Assembly: GCA_015058375.1 (NCBI GenBank)
Contig: SVCK01000136.1
Location: 1-38,598, forward strand
Direction of reading: 5' to 3'
Length of the DNA stretch: 38,598 bases
DNA from: Clostridium sp.
GTDB taxonomy: Bacteria > Bacillota > Clostridia > Clostridiales > Clostridiaceae
Position numbers and translations under genes: made by a program. A model generated the notes under the pieces. That model was not told the DNA's origin. It searched no databases and saw only the letters and a program-made list of their open reading frames with translations. Of this stretch, positions 7,827-15,408 are shown piece after piece; positions within the stretch are counted from its first letter, which is position 1, and every line of letters starts with the position of its first letter.

Positions 7827-9317
7827 ATGGTTAGAAGTGCTGGAATATTGATGCATATATCTTCATTGCCAGGCAGTTTTGGAATAGGAACTTTTGGTAA
7901 GGAAGCATATGAATTTGTTGATTTTCTAAAGAAATCAGGAATTACTTATTGGCAGATATTGCCTTTGGGGCATACTGGATATGGTGATTCACCATATCAA
8001 TGTTTTACTGCTTTTGCAGGTAATCCATATTTTATTGATTTTAAATTTTTGGAAGAAGAAGGGTTGTTAAAGACAGAAGATTATATAAATGAGTACTATG
8101 GAAATAATGTAGAAAGAGTAGATTATGGAGCAATATATAATGCTAAATATAAGGTATTAAGAAAAGCATATGAAAATTATAAAAATAATGAAGAAATAAA
8201 GAAAGAATTTATAAAGTTTCAAGAAAGCAATAAAGAATGGCTTGAAGATTATACTTTGTATATGGCACTAAAATCTGAATTTAATTATTCTGGTTGGCAA
8301 GATTGGGAAGATGATATTAAATTTAGAAATAATGATGCATTAAATAAGTATAAGACTAAGTTGAAAGATGAAATTGAATATTGGGGATTTATACAGTATT
8401 TATTTGATAAACAATGGAAAAATCTTAAGGAGTATGCTAATAATGCTGGAATAAAAATAATAGGTGATATTCCTATATATGTTTCGGCAGATAGTGTTGA
8501 GACATGGAGTAATCCAGAAAACTTTGAGATTGATAAGGAAACACTAGAACCAAAAGTTGTTGCTGGTTGTCCTCCAGATGCATTTTCAGAAACAGGTCAG
8601 TTGTGGGGAAATATAATATATGATTGGGATTATATGAAGAGTACTGATTATGAATGGTGGATAAATAGGATAAGTCATAGCTTAAAGTTATATGATGTCA
8701 TAAGAATTGATCATTTTAGGGGCTTTGAATCTTTTTGGGAAATTCCATATGGTGAAGAAACAGCAGTAAATGGAAAATGGGTAAAAGGACCTGCTAATAA
8801 TTTATTTGATAAGATTAAAGAAAGGCTTGGAGATATAGAAATTATTGCAGAAGATTTAGGCTTTTTAACAGAGGATGTTGTTAAGTTTTTAAATAGTACA
8901 GGATATCCTGGCATGAAAGTAATTGAATTTGCATTTGATGGATCTGGGCAAAATCCATATTTACCACATAATTATATAAGAAATTGTGTGGCATATACTG
9001 GTACACATGATAATGACACATGTATTGGATGGGTTAATGATAAAAATAAACAACATGAAATTCAAAATGCAAAGAAGTATCTAGGATTAAATGAAGATGA
9101 AGGCTATAATTTTGGGATTATAAGAGGTGTATGGTCTAGTATCGCAGAAATATCAATAGCACAAATGCAAGATTTCTTGGGTATAGGAAATGAAGGTAGA
9201 ATGAATTTGCCATCAAGCTTAGGAGGAAATTGGAGTTGGAGAATGAAGGCTGGAAGTACTACAGATGAATTAGCTCAAAAAATTTTAAATATGAATTATA
9301 TGTTTGGCAGAAAGTAA
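7827..9317 (+). CDS. malQ: 4-alpha-glucanotransferase (amylomaltase, GH77), copy 1
   Basis: Transfers maltosyl and longer alpha-1,4-glucan segments between maltodextrins in the cytoplasm, making chains that glycogen phosphorylase can use. The 496-residue protein starts RSAGILMHISSLPG, typical of GH77. AGGAGG lies at 7811-7816; TTG 7824 is an alternative start. The catalytic residues are in place: nucleophile D295 in IRIDHFRGF, acid/base E342 in IIAEDLG and D395 in GTHDND. The C-terminal region has QDFLGIGNEGRMNLPSS, close to the family pattern, although the residue two before QDF is Gln where Pro is usual. A close paralog lies directly downstream. A strong terminator follows, so this copy is probably its own transcription unit. 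Confidence 0.95.
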   Translation: MVRSAGILMHISSLPGSFGIGTFGKEAYEFVDFLKKSGITYWQILPLGHTGYGDSPYQCFTAFAGNPYFIDFKFLEEEGLLKTEDYINEYYGNNVERVDYGAIYNAKYKVLRKAYENYKNNEEIKKEFIKFQESNKEWLEDYTLYMALKSEFNYSGWQDWEDDIKFRNNDALNKYKTKLKDEIEYWGFIQYLFDKQWKNLKEYANNAGIKIIGDIPIYVSADSVETWSNPENFEIDKETLEPKVVAGCPPDAFSETGQLWGNIIYDWDYMKSTDYEWWINRISHSLKLYDVIRIDHFRGFESFWEIPYGEETAVNGKWVKGPANNLFDKIKERLGDIEIIAEDLGFLTEDVVKFLNSTGYPGMKVIEFAFDGSGQNPYLPHNYIRNCVAYTGTHDNDTCIGWVNDKNKQHEIQNAKKYLGLNEDEGYNFGIIRGVWSSIAEISIAQMQDFLGIGNEGRMNLPSSLGGNWSWRMKAGSTTDELAQKILNMNYMFGRK

Positions 9318-9327
9318 AATTAATATT

Positions 9328-9378
9328 ATAGTATTGCATTAATTGATTTTTCAATTAAATGTCAATACTATTTTTTTA
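9328..9378 (+). terminator. Terminator after the first malQ
   Basis: A long hairpin with outer arms atagtattg and caatactat, an inner nearly perfect extension and a short loop is followed by seven Ts. It separates the two malQ genes into different transcription units. Confidence 0.85.
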
Positions 9379-9494
9379 TGTCTAGAGGAAAGTACAAAAT
9401 TTATTATAGGTATTATCAGTTGATTCAAAAGATTAATATTAATTACATAAGTTTACTAAATTCATGTAAATAATTTATACAATAGTTTCTATTT

Positions 9495-9523
9495 TTTACA
9501 AAAATTATTGTATAATATAAAAT
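9495..9523 (+). promoter_or_regulatory. Promoter of the malQ2-glgP unit
   Basis: TTTACA (9495-9500) and TAAAAT (9518-9523) are 17 bases apart, 23 bases before the start of the second malQ. An overlapping TATAAT (9511-9516) is an alternative -10. No operator palindrome stands out. Confidence 0.5.
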
Positions 9524-9545
9524 AATGTGATTGGAGGATGTATAT

Positions 9546-11045
9546 ATGAATAGAAGATCAGGTATATTAATGCATATAGCTTCATTACCTGGAAATTTTG
9601 GAATAGGTACTTTAGGCAAGAAAGCATATAATTTTGCGGATTTTATAAGTAAGGCAGGTTTTAGATATTGGCAGATATTACCTTTGGGGCATACAGGTTA
9701 CGGAGATTCGCCATATCAATGTTTTTCTGCTTTTGCAGGTAACCCATATTTTATTGATTTTGAAATTTTAGAGGATGAAGGGCTTTTGAATAAAGACGAC
9801 TATGTAAATGAAGACTATGGAGATAATGATATTTCAATAGATTATGGAAAGATATTTGATTCAAAATATAAGGTATTAAAAAGAGCATATAAAAATTACA
9901 AGAAAATGAGTTTAGATGTTATTAAAAAAGAGTTTGAAGAGTTTAAAAATGAAAAAGCATTTTGGCTTGAAGATTATTCTTTATATATGGCGTTAAAATA
10001 TAATTTTGAATTAAAATCTTGGTATGAATGGGATGAGGATATAAAAAGAAGAGATGAAAATTCTATAGAAAGATATAAATTTGAACTTAAAGATGAAATA
10101 GATTATTGGAGTTTCTTACAGTATTTATTTTATAAGCAATGGAAACAATTAAAACAGTATGTTAATAAATTAGGAATAGAGATTATTGGTGATATTCCTA
10201 TATATGTGGCGGCTGATAGTGCTGACACATGGAGTAAACCTGAAAACTTTCAAATAAATGATACCACATTAGATCCTTTAGTAGTAGCAGGATGCCCACC
10301 AGATGCTTTTTCAGAAACTGGACAGCTTTGGGGAAACTTAATATATAATTGGGACTATATGAAAAAAGAAAAATATAAATGGTGGAAAATAAGAGTTAAA
10401 GAAAGTTTAAGCTTATATGATGTTTTGAGAATAGATCATTTTAGAGGATTTGAATCTTATTGGAGTATTCCTTTTGGAGATAAAACGGCTAAAAATGGTA
10501 AATGGATAAAAGGACCTGGAATAGATTTATTTAATGAGATAAAAAATGAACTTGGAGAATTGAATATCATTGCAGAGGATCTTGGATTTTTAACTGTAGA
10601 TGTAAGAAAATTCTTAAAGGAAACAGGTTTTCCTGGTATGAGGGTATTACAATTTGCTTTTGATGGAAAAGCAGAAAATGCATATTTGCCACATAATTAT
10701 TGTGAAAAATGTATTGCTTATACAGGAACTCATGATAATGATACATTTTTAGGATGGTATCAAAAGACAAGTAGTAAATTTGAAAGAGAAAGAGCAAGGA
10801 ATTACCTTGGTCTTAATGAAATACCTGAAGGTCTTAATTGGGGATTTATAAGAGGCATTTGGAGTAGTGTAGCAGATATAACCATAGCACCAACACAGGA
10901 TTTTTTAAATTTAGGAAATGAAGCAAGAATGAATTTGCCATCAAGCTTGGGAGGTAATTGGAGCTGGAGAGTTCAAGAAGCTCAATTAACAGATGATCTT
11001 GCTAATAAAATCTATCAACTTAATAAAATGTATGGAAGGTGCTAA
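9546..11045 (+). CDS. malQ: 4-alpha-glucanotransferase (amylomaltase, GH77), copy 2
   Basis: A second amylomaltase, 499 residues, clearly homologous to the preceding gene over the full length (I estimate roughly 60 percent identity by eye). ATG 9546 follows GGAGG by 8 bases; TTG at 9531 precedes that site. Catalytic residues are D297 (LRIDHFRGF), E344 (IIAEDLG) and D397 (GTHDND). Its C-terminal segment reads APTQDFLNLGNEARMNLPSS, with the usual Pro that copy 1 lacks. The stop lies 4 bases before the glgP start, so the two are translated from one message: the transferase and phosphorylase together turn maltodextrin or glycogen into glucose 1-phosphate. The twin copies probably arose by tandem duplication followed by divergence. 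Confidence 0.95.
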   Translation: MNRRSGILMHIASLPGNFGIGTLGKKAYNFADFISKAGFRYWQILPLGHTGYGDSPYQCFSAFAGNPYFIDFEILEDEGLLNKDDYVNEDYGDNDISIDYGKIFDSKYKVLKRAYKNYKKMSLDVIKKEFEEFKNEKAFWLEDYSLYMALKYNFELKSWYEWDEDIKRRDENSIERYKFELKDEIDYWSFLQYLFYKQWKQLKQYVNKLGIEIIGDIPIYVAADSADTWSKPENFQINDTTLDPLVVAGCPPDAFSETGQLWGNLIYNWDYMKKEKYKWWKIRVKESLSLYDVLRIDHFRGFESYWSIPFGDKTAKNGKWIKGPGIDLFNEIKNELGELNIIAEDLGFLTVDVRKFLKETGFPGMRVLQFAFDGKAENAYLPHNYCEKCIAYTGTHDNDTFLGWYQKTSSKFERERARNYLGLNEIPEGLNWGFIRGIWSSVADITIAPTQDFLNLGNEARMNLPSSLGGNWSWRVQEAQLTDDLANKIYQLNKMYGRC

Positions 11046-11049
11046 TGTA

Positions 11050-13434
11050 ATGAATAAGGAAGATTTAAAAAATAATATAGAAAAATATTTAAAGGTTAAG
11101 TATGGTAAGAGATTAAAGGATGCAATAGATTATGAGATTTATAATGCATTATCTATGTCTTTATTAGAATATATAGTAGATGATTGGAATGATACACAAG
11201 AATTATATTCACAAAGCAAACAGGCATTTTATTTTTCAGCAGAATACTTAATGGGAAGAGCCTTAGGAAATAATTTAATTAATATGGGAGTGTACAAAGA
11301 GGTAAAGGGAGTATTAGATCAGTTAGACATAGATTTGAACAGAATAGAAGAAATTGAAGAAGATGCTGGACTTGGCAATGGTGGACTTGGAAGATTAGCT
11401 GCGTGTTTTATGGATTCAGCAGCAACTATGGGGATTCCGCTAATGGGATATGGATTGAGATATAGTAATGGATTATTTAATCAATATATTAAAAATGGTG
11501 AGCAGGTAGAAGATGTGGATAGCTGGCTTAAATATGGAAATCCGTGGAGTATAAGAAAAGATAAAGAAGCTCAAATAATTGAATTTAGCGATATGAAAGT
11601 AAAGGCTGTTCCTTATGATGTGCCTATTATTGGATATGGAATAAAGAACATAAATACATTAAGATTATGGAAATGTGAAGCTCTAAAGGATTTTGATTTT
11701 AATTTATTTAATTCTCAAAATTATGATGAAGCTATAAGAATGAAAAATAGAGCAGATGATATAACAAGGGTTTTGTATCCAAATGATTCAAATAGAGAAG
11801 GTAAAATTTTAAGATTAAGACAGCAATATTTATTAGTAAGTGCCTCTATAAAGGATATATTAGATAAATATAAACAAAAGTTTGGTACAGTTACCGAGAA
11901 GTTTGCTGAAATGAATGCGGTTCAATTAAATGATACTCATCCAACACTTGCAATACCTGAATTAATAAGAATTTTAGTTGATGAAGAAAAAATGGAATTT
12001 ACAACTGCTCTTAATATTGCTAAGAAGACATTTAGTTATACAAACCATACAATACTTGCAGAAGCATTAGAGAAGTGGGATGTTGATTTGATTGAAGAAT
12101 TATTCCCAAGAATTCTTGAAATAATTAAAATTATTGATAGAAAATTCATAGAAGAATTAAGGATAAATGATTATACAGGAAGTCAAATTAAAGAATATAA
12201 AATTTTATCTAAAGGAAAAATAAGAATGGCTAACCTTGCAATACATGTAGGTTCAACTGTAAATGGAGTTGCAAAGCTTCATACAGACATACTAAAAAAT
12301 TCAGAATTAAAAAATTGGTATGAATTATATCCGCAAAAGTTTCAAAATAAGACTAATGGTATAACACCAAGAAGATGGATTAAGTTATGTAATCCAGAAT
12401 TATCATCTTTAATTACTGAATTATTGGGAAATGATGATTGGGTGAGAGACCTTTCTGAGTTGAAACAGTTAGAAAAATTTGCTGATAACAAAACAGTTCT
12501 AGATAAGTTTATTAATATAAAGAGAATGAAAAAGAAACAACTTGCAGGATATATTAAAGAAAATGAAGGTATAGAAATAGATATAGATTCTATATTTGAT
12601 ATTCAGATTAAGAGAATTCACGAATATAAAAGACAATTATTAAATGCACTATACATTTTAGATTTATATTATAGATTAAAAGATAATCCAAGTTTAGATA
12701 TACCTAAAATTACATTTATTTTTGGAGGTAAGGCGTTTCCGGGTTATGTGAGAGCTAAATCAATAGTTAAATTTATTGGAGAAATATCTAAGCTTGTAAA
12801 TAATGATAGAGAAATTGCAGGAAAGATTAAAGTTGTATTTGTAGAAAATTATAGAGTATCTTATGCTGAAAAATTATGTCCAGCAGCAGATGTTTCTAAG
12901 CAAATTTCAACAGCAGGTAAGGAAGCATCAGGAACAGGTAATATGAAGTTGATGTTGAATGGAGCTCCTACTTTTGGAACATTGGATGGTGCTAATATTG
13001 AAATAGTAAAAGAAAGCGGAGAAGAAAATAACTTTATATTTGGATTAAAAGTGGATGAAATAAAAGAATTGAGCAATACATATTGTTCTAGAGATTATTA
13101 TGACAATTATATCGATTTAAGGAGAGTAGTTGATACATTAGTTGATGGTACTTTTGATGATGGTGGCACAGGTGAATTTGAAGATTTATTTAATTCTTTG
13201 ATAGAAGAAAATGATCAATATTATATTTTAGCTGACTTTCATAGTTTTAAGAAAACTCAAGATAAGGTATTTGAGGCTTATAAAGATAAATATGGATGGG
13301 CTAAAAAGGCATTTATAAATATGTGCAATGCTGGAATGTTTTCAAGTGATAGAACTATATTGCAATATGCTTCAAAAATATGGAGAGTTGATAAGCAAGT
13401 ATTAACTGACAAAAATACGTTTCATACTAGATAG
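11050..13434 (+). CDS. glgP: Glycogen/starch/alpha-glucan phosphorylase (GT35)
   Basis: A pyridoxal-phosphate enzyme that releases glucose 1-phosphate from the non-reducing ends of alpha-1,4-glucans. The start is ATG 11050 (MNKEDLKNNIEKYLK), with GGAAGGTG 9 bases upstream inside the malQ end; a longer frame back to 10993 overlaps malQ and has no site. The protein is 794 residues, typical of bacterial GlgP. Visible motifs are AYFSAEYLMG-like FYFSAEYLMGRALGNN, EEDAGLGNGGLGRLAACFMDS, NDTHPTLAIPEL, TNHTILAEALEKW and, around the cofactor, EASGTGNMKLMLNGAPTFGT, in which K633 is the expected PLP-binding lysine. It is co-transcribed with the second malQ. No glgB, glgC or glgA lies in the window, so glycogen synthesis genes, if present, are elsewhere. 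Confidence 0.96.
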   Translation: MNKEDLKNNIEKYLKVKYGKRLKDAIDYEIYNALSMSLLEYIVDDWNDTQELYSQSKQAFYFSAEYLMGRALGNNLINMGVYKEVKGVLDQLDIDLNRIEEIEEDAGLGNGGLGRLAACFMDSAATMGIPLMGYGLRYSNGLFNQYIKNGEQVEDVDSWLKYGNPWSIRKDKEAQIIEFSDMKVKAVPYDVPIIGYGIKNINTLRLWKCEALKDFDFNLFNSQNYDEAIRMKNRADDITRVLYPNDSNREGKILRLRQQYLLVSASIKDILDKYKQKFGTVTEKFAEMNAVQLNDTHPTLAIPELIRILVDEEKMEFTTALNIAKKTFSYTNHTILAEALEKWDVDLIEELFPRILEIIKIIDRKFIEELRINDYTGSQIKEYKILSKGKIRMANLAIHVGSTVNGVAKLHTDILKNSELKNWYELYPQKFQNKTNGITPRRWIKLCNPELSSLITELLGNDDWVRDLSELKQLEKFADNKTVLDKFINIKRMKKKQLAGYIKENEGIEIDIDSIFDIQIKRIHEYKRQLLNALYILDLYYRLKDNPSLDIPKITFIFGGKAFPGYVRAKSIVKFIGEISKLVNNDREIAGKIKVVFVENYRVSYAEKLCPAADVSKQISTAGKEASGTGNMKLMLNGAPTFGTLDGANIEIVKESGEENNFIFGLKVDEIKELSNTYCSRDYYDNYIDLRRVVDTLVDGTFDDGGTGEFEDLFNSLIEENDQYYILADFHSFKKTQDKVFEAYKDKYGWAKKAFINMCNAGMFSSDRTILQYASKIWRVDKQVLTDKNTFHTR

Positions 13435-13454
13435 AAAATAAATTGTAGAAATAG

Positions 13455-13493
13455 AAACTGATTCAAAAGATAAATTTTGATCAGTTTATTTTT
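13455..13493 (+). terminator. Terminator of the malQ2-glgP unit
   Basis: A stem of aaactga plus caaaa pairing with ttttg plus tcagttt, with a small internal bulge, is followed by a T-rich tail, 20 bases after the glgP stop. Confidence 0.75.
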
Positions 13494-13501
13494 ATATGCT
13501 A

Positions 13502-13530
13502 TTTCCAATATTTAACAATTAAAGTATAAT
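13502..13530 (+). promoter_or_regulatory. Promoter of the amidase gene
   Basis: TTTCCA (13502-13507) and TATAAT (13525-13530) are separated by 17 bases, 42 bases before the amidase start. Confidence 0.5.
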
Positions 13531-13571
13531 AATAATATAATTTAATTATTATATGAGGGGGTGAAATTAAA

Positions 13572-14276
13572 ATGCTTAATGTGCAGAAAGTAGGTAGGAT
13601 AGAGTTTGAAAGAGTGATGAAGAAAAGGAGATTAAGGACATATTCAATAATTGGCATTATAATTGTACTTTTTATTTATTTGGTAGGAGTGTTTTGTTAT
13701 GAATATGGTATAAGAAGAAACTATTCTAAATTCTTAATAAATATGGATGCAGGAAATTTTGATATTGAGGAACTTAAAAGCAAAGTTGGTATATATGAGA
13801 AAGATATGGATATAAAAGAGATTGATTATGATATGGATAGTGATATTGAAAGTAGTAATTCACCTAAATCAGTAATAATTCATCACACAGCTGTGGATAA
13901 TTTAACTCCTCAAAGTATAAATGAAGATCATAAAAATAAAGGATATGGTGGAATTGGTTATCATTTTTATATTAGAAAAGATGGAACTATATATAAAGGG
14001 AGAGATGAAAAATTAGTAGGAGCTCACGCAATAGGAAGAAATTATGATAGTATTGGTATTTGCTTAGAAGGGAATTTTGAAAAAGAGGGAATGAATGAAG
14101 AGCAAGAACGAGCATTGCTTATGTTAACATCAGATATGGTAATTAAATATAATATCTCTGATATTATAGGACATAGAGATACCTATCAGACTTTATGCCC
14201 AGGAAAGAATGTATCTATAGAGGAAATAAGAGAAAAAGTTAAGAATGAAATTGTTGAATATATAAGTAAACTTTAA
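13572..14276 (+). CDS. Membrane-anchored N-acetylmuramoyl-L-alanine amidase (Amidase_2/PGRP fold)
   Basis: Predicted zinc amidase that cuts the bond between N-acetylmuramic acid and the stem peptide of peptidoglycan, acting outside the membrane. The 234-residue protein has a short basic N-terminus and one hydrophobic segment at about 24-42 with no evident cleavage site, so it is probably a signal anchor. A linker follows, and then the amidase domain (about 98-225): IIHHTAVDN with H104/H105, YHFYIRKDGTIYKGR, GAHAIGRNYDSIGICLEGNF, and GHRDTYQTLCPG with H201 and C209. The His and Cys residues fit the three zinc ligands of T7-lysozyme-like amidases. AGGGGG precedes ATG 13572 by 10 bases; ATG 13617 is a weaker alternative. 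A role in wall turnover or remodelling is likely; spore or vegetative use cannot be told. Confidence 0.9.
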   Translation: MLNVQKVGRIEFERVMKKRRLRTYSIIGIIIVLFIYLVGVFCYEYGIRRNYSKFLINMDAGNFDIEELKSKVGIYEKDMDIKEIDYDMDSDIESSNSPKSVIIHHTAVDNLTPQSINEDHKNKGYGGIGYHFYIRKDGTIYKGRDEKLVGAHAIGRNYDSIGICLEGNFEKEGMNEEQERALLMLTSDMVIKYNISDIIGHRDTYQTLCPGKNVSIEEIREKVKNEIVEYISKL

Positions 14277-14277
14277 G

Positions 14278-14416
14278 TTATGCACAAGGGGATGTGAATA
14301 ACTGTGGATAAAAATTTTGAGTAAAAGAATGATAAAGCTAGTGTTTATCAATATTTAAAGCACTTGTGAATAAGTAGAGTAGTATTGTGGATAAAAAATG
14401 TGATTAATGTGAATAA
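14278..14416. promoter_or_regulatory. Cluster of six DnaA-box matches (TTATNCACA)
   Basis: Six exact matches to TTATNCACA fall in 139 bp of non-coding DNA: TTATGCACA at 14278-14286 on plus, and on minus (read on plus as TGTGNATAA) at 14293-14301, 14303-14311, 14365-14373, 14386-14394 and 14408-14416. Two are the canonical TTATCCACA, three are TTATTCACA and one is TTATGCACA. They begin two bases after the amidase stop and lead into a very AT-rich stretch up to 14510. With A and T near 36 percent each, about 0.01 matches would be expected in this length by chance. The cluster should bind DnaA; whether it titrates DnaA, regulates flanking genes or takes part in replication is open. No dnaA, dnaN or rpmH gene is in the window. 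Confidence 0.85.
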
Positions 14417-14479
14417 CTAAATCCCTTTTTTGTTTATTACTGTTATTTCTATAATATTTTACAAAATGATTATTTTGAT

Positions 14480-14508
14480 TTTAAATTAATATATAAGTAT
14501 GTTATACT
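14480..14508 (+). promoter_or_regulatory. Promoter of the DUF3006-lepB operon
   Basis: TTTAAA (14480-14485) and TATACT (14503-14508) are 17 bases apart, 37 bases before the DUF3006 start and about 64 bases after the last DnaA box. Confidence 0.45.
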
Positions 14509-14545
14509 AAATTTGGATATCTATGAGGAAAGGAGCCTTAAATAG

Positions 14546-14767
14546 ATGGACAAATTATATATTATTGATAGATTTGAAGGAAATTATATTATACTTGAAA
14601 CACCAGATGGAAATATGATTAATGTTAGTAAGAATGAGGTTATAGGAAAAGTAAATGAAGGTGATTGTTTAATATATAAGGATAATTATTTTTTATTAGA
14701 TGAAGAAAAAACCAAAATAAGAAGGCAGCAAATAGCTGAAAAAATGAAAGGGATGTGGGAGAATTAA
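14546..14767 (+). CDS. DUF3006 family protein
   Basis: A 73-residue protein matching the DUF3006 pattern: a small beta-rich fold opening with YIIDRFEGNYIILETPDGN, then NVSKNEVIGKVNEGDCLIYKDN and a C-terminal charged helix with EEKTKIRRQQIAEKMKGMWEN. AAAGGAG lies upstream of ATG 14546. The function of the family is unknown; the sequence has no signal peptide, so it is probably cytoplasmic. Its stop (TAA 14765-14767) shares a base with the ATG of the signal peptidase gene, so the two are translationally coupled. That coupling suggests a role connected with protein secretion or envelope stress, which is inference only. Confidence 0.88.
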   Translation: MDKLYIIDRFEGNYIILETPDGNMINVSKNEVIGKVNEGDCLIYKDNYFLLDEEKTKIRRQQIAEKMKGMWEN

Positions 14768-15351
14768 TGAGTGAAGATAAATCTAAAGAAATAGTTGAAA
14801 CTTCAGAAAATGATATTTCGGAATCTAGTGAAGCTAAAAAAAACAAAAAAGGAAATATTTTCTTTGATTGGGTAGTTCCAATTGCAATTGCTATTGTAAT
14901 TGCACTTTTGATAAAGCGGTTTTTAATATTTAAAGTTTATATTCCATCAGCTTCAATGGTGCCAACATTAAATGAAGGTGATCATCTTTTTGTTACAAGA
15001 GTATATAATTTACATAATTTAAAAAGAGGGGATATAATAGTTTTTGATTCTGATGAACTTAATGACGTATTAATAAAAAGACTTATAGGTTTACCAGGAG
15101 ATAAAATAAAGATAGTAAGTGGTAAGGTATATGTAAATGGAGAAGAATTAAAAGAAGATTATGTTAAAAATGGTGATAATGTTAGTGGAGAATATGAAGT
15201 CCCAGAAGGAAAATATTTCTTTTTAGGAGATAATAGAGCTGTATCTTATGATTCTAGAAAATGGATAAATCACTATATAGATGGAAGTGATATAAAGGCA
15301 AAAGCACAGTTGAAAGTATATCCATTTAGTGATTTTGGTTTTGTAAGTTAA
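14767..15351 (+). CDS. lepB: Signal peptidase I
   Basis: Cleaves signal peptides from exported proteins on the outer face of the membrane. The 194-residue protein has an acidic, lysine-rich cytoplasmic N-terminus, one membrane helix at about 34-52 (FDWVVPIAIAIVIALLIK), then the catalytic region. The nucleophile is S63 in IPSASMVPTL, and the general base K104 is in VLIKRLIGLPGDK; GDNRAVSYDSR is the third conserved box. I use ATG 14767, 5 bases after GGGAG; GTG 14755 in the same frame is an alternative adding four residues. It overlaps the DUF3006 stop by one base. Length is typical of Gram-positive type I peptidases with one membrane segment. Confidence 0.94.
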   Translation: MSEDKSKEIVETSENDISESSEAKKNKKGNIFFDWVVPIAIAIVIALLIKRFLIFKVYIPSASMVPTLNEGDHLFVTRVYNLHNLKRGDIIVFDSDELNDVLIKRLIGLPGDKIKIVSGKVYVNGEELKEDYVKNGDNVSGEYEVPEGKYFFLGDNRAVSYDSRKWINHYIDGSDIKAKAQLKVYPFSDFGFVS

Positions 15352-15408
15352 TAGTTTGGGGATAATATAATGACATAAGTTTTTACTAAGGAAAGAGGTG
15401 GATGTATT

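Noticed and set aside
10993..11049. An N-terminal extension of glgP overlapping malQ
   Set aside because: No ribosome binding site before 10993, and the extension is malQ coding sequence in another frame; ATG 11050 has a good site and the normal family length.
14277..14545. The DnaA-box region as the chromosomal origin oriC
   Set aside because: No dnaA, dnaN, recF, gyrB, rpmH or parAB genes are near; flanking genes are amidase, DUF3006 and lepB. The boxes are recorded as a cluster only.
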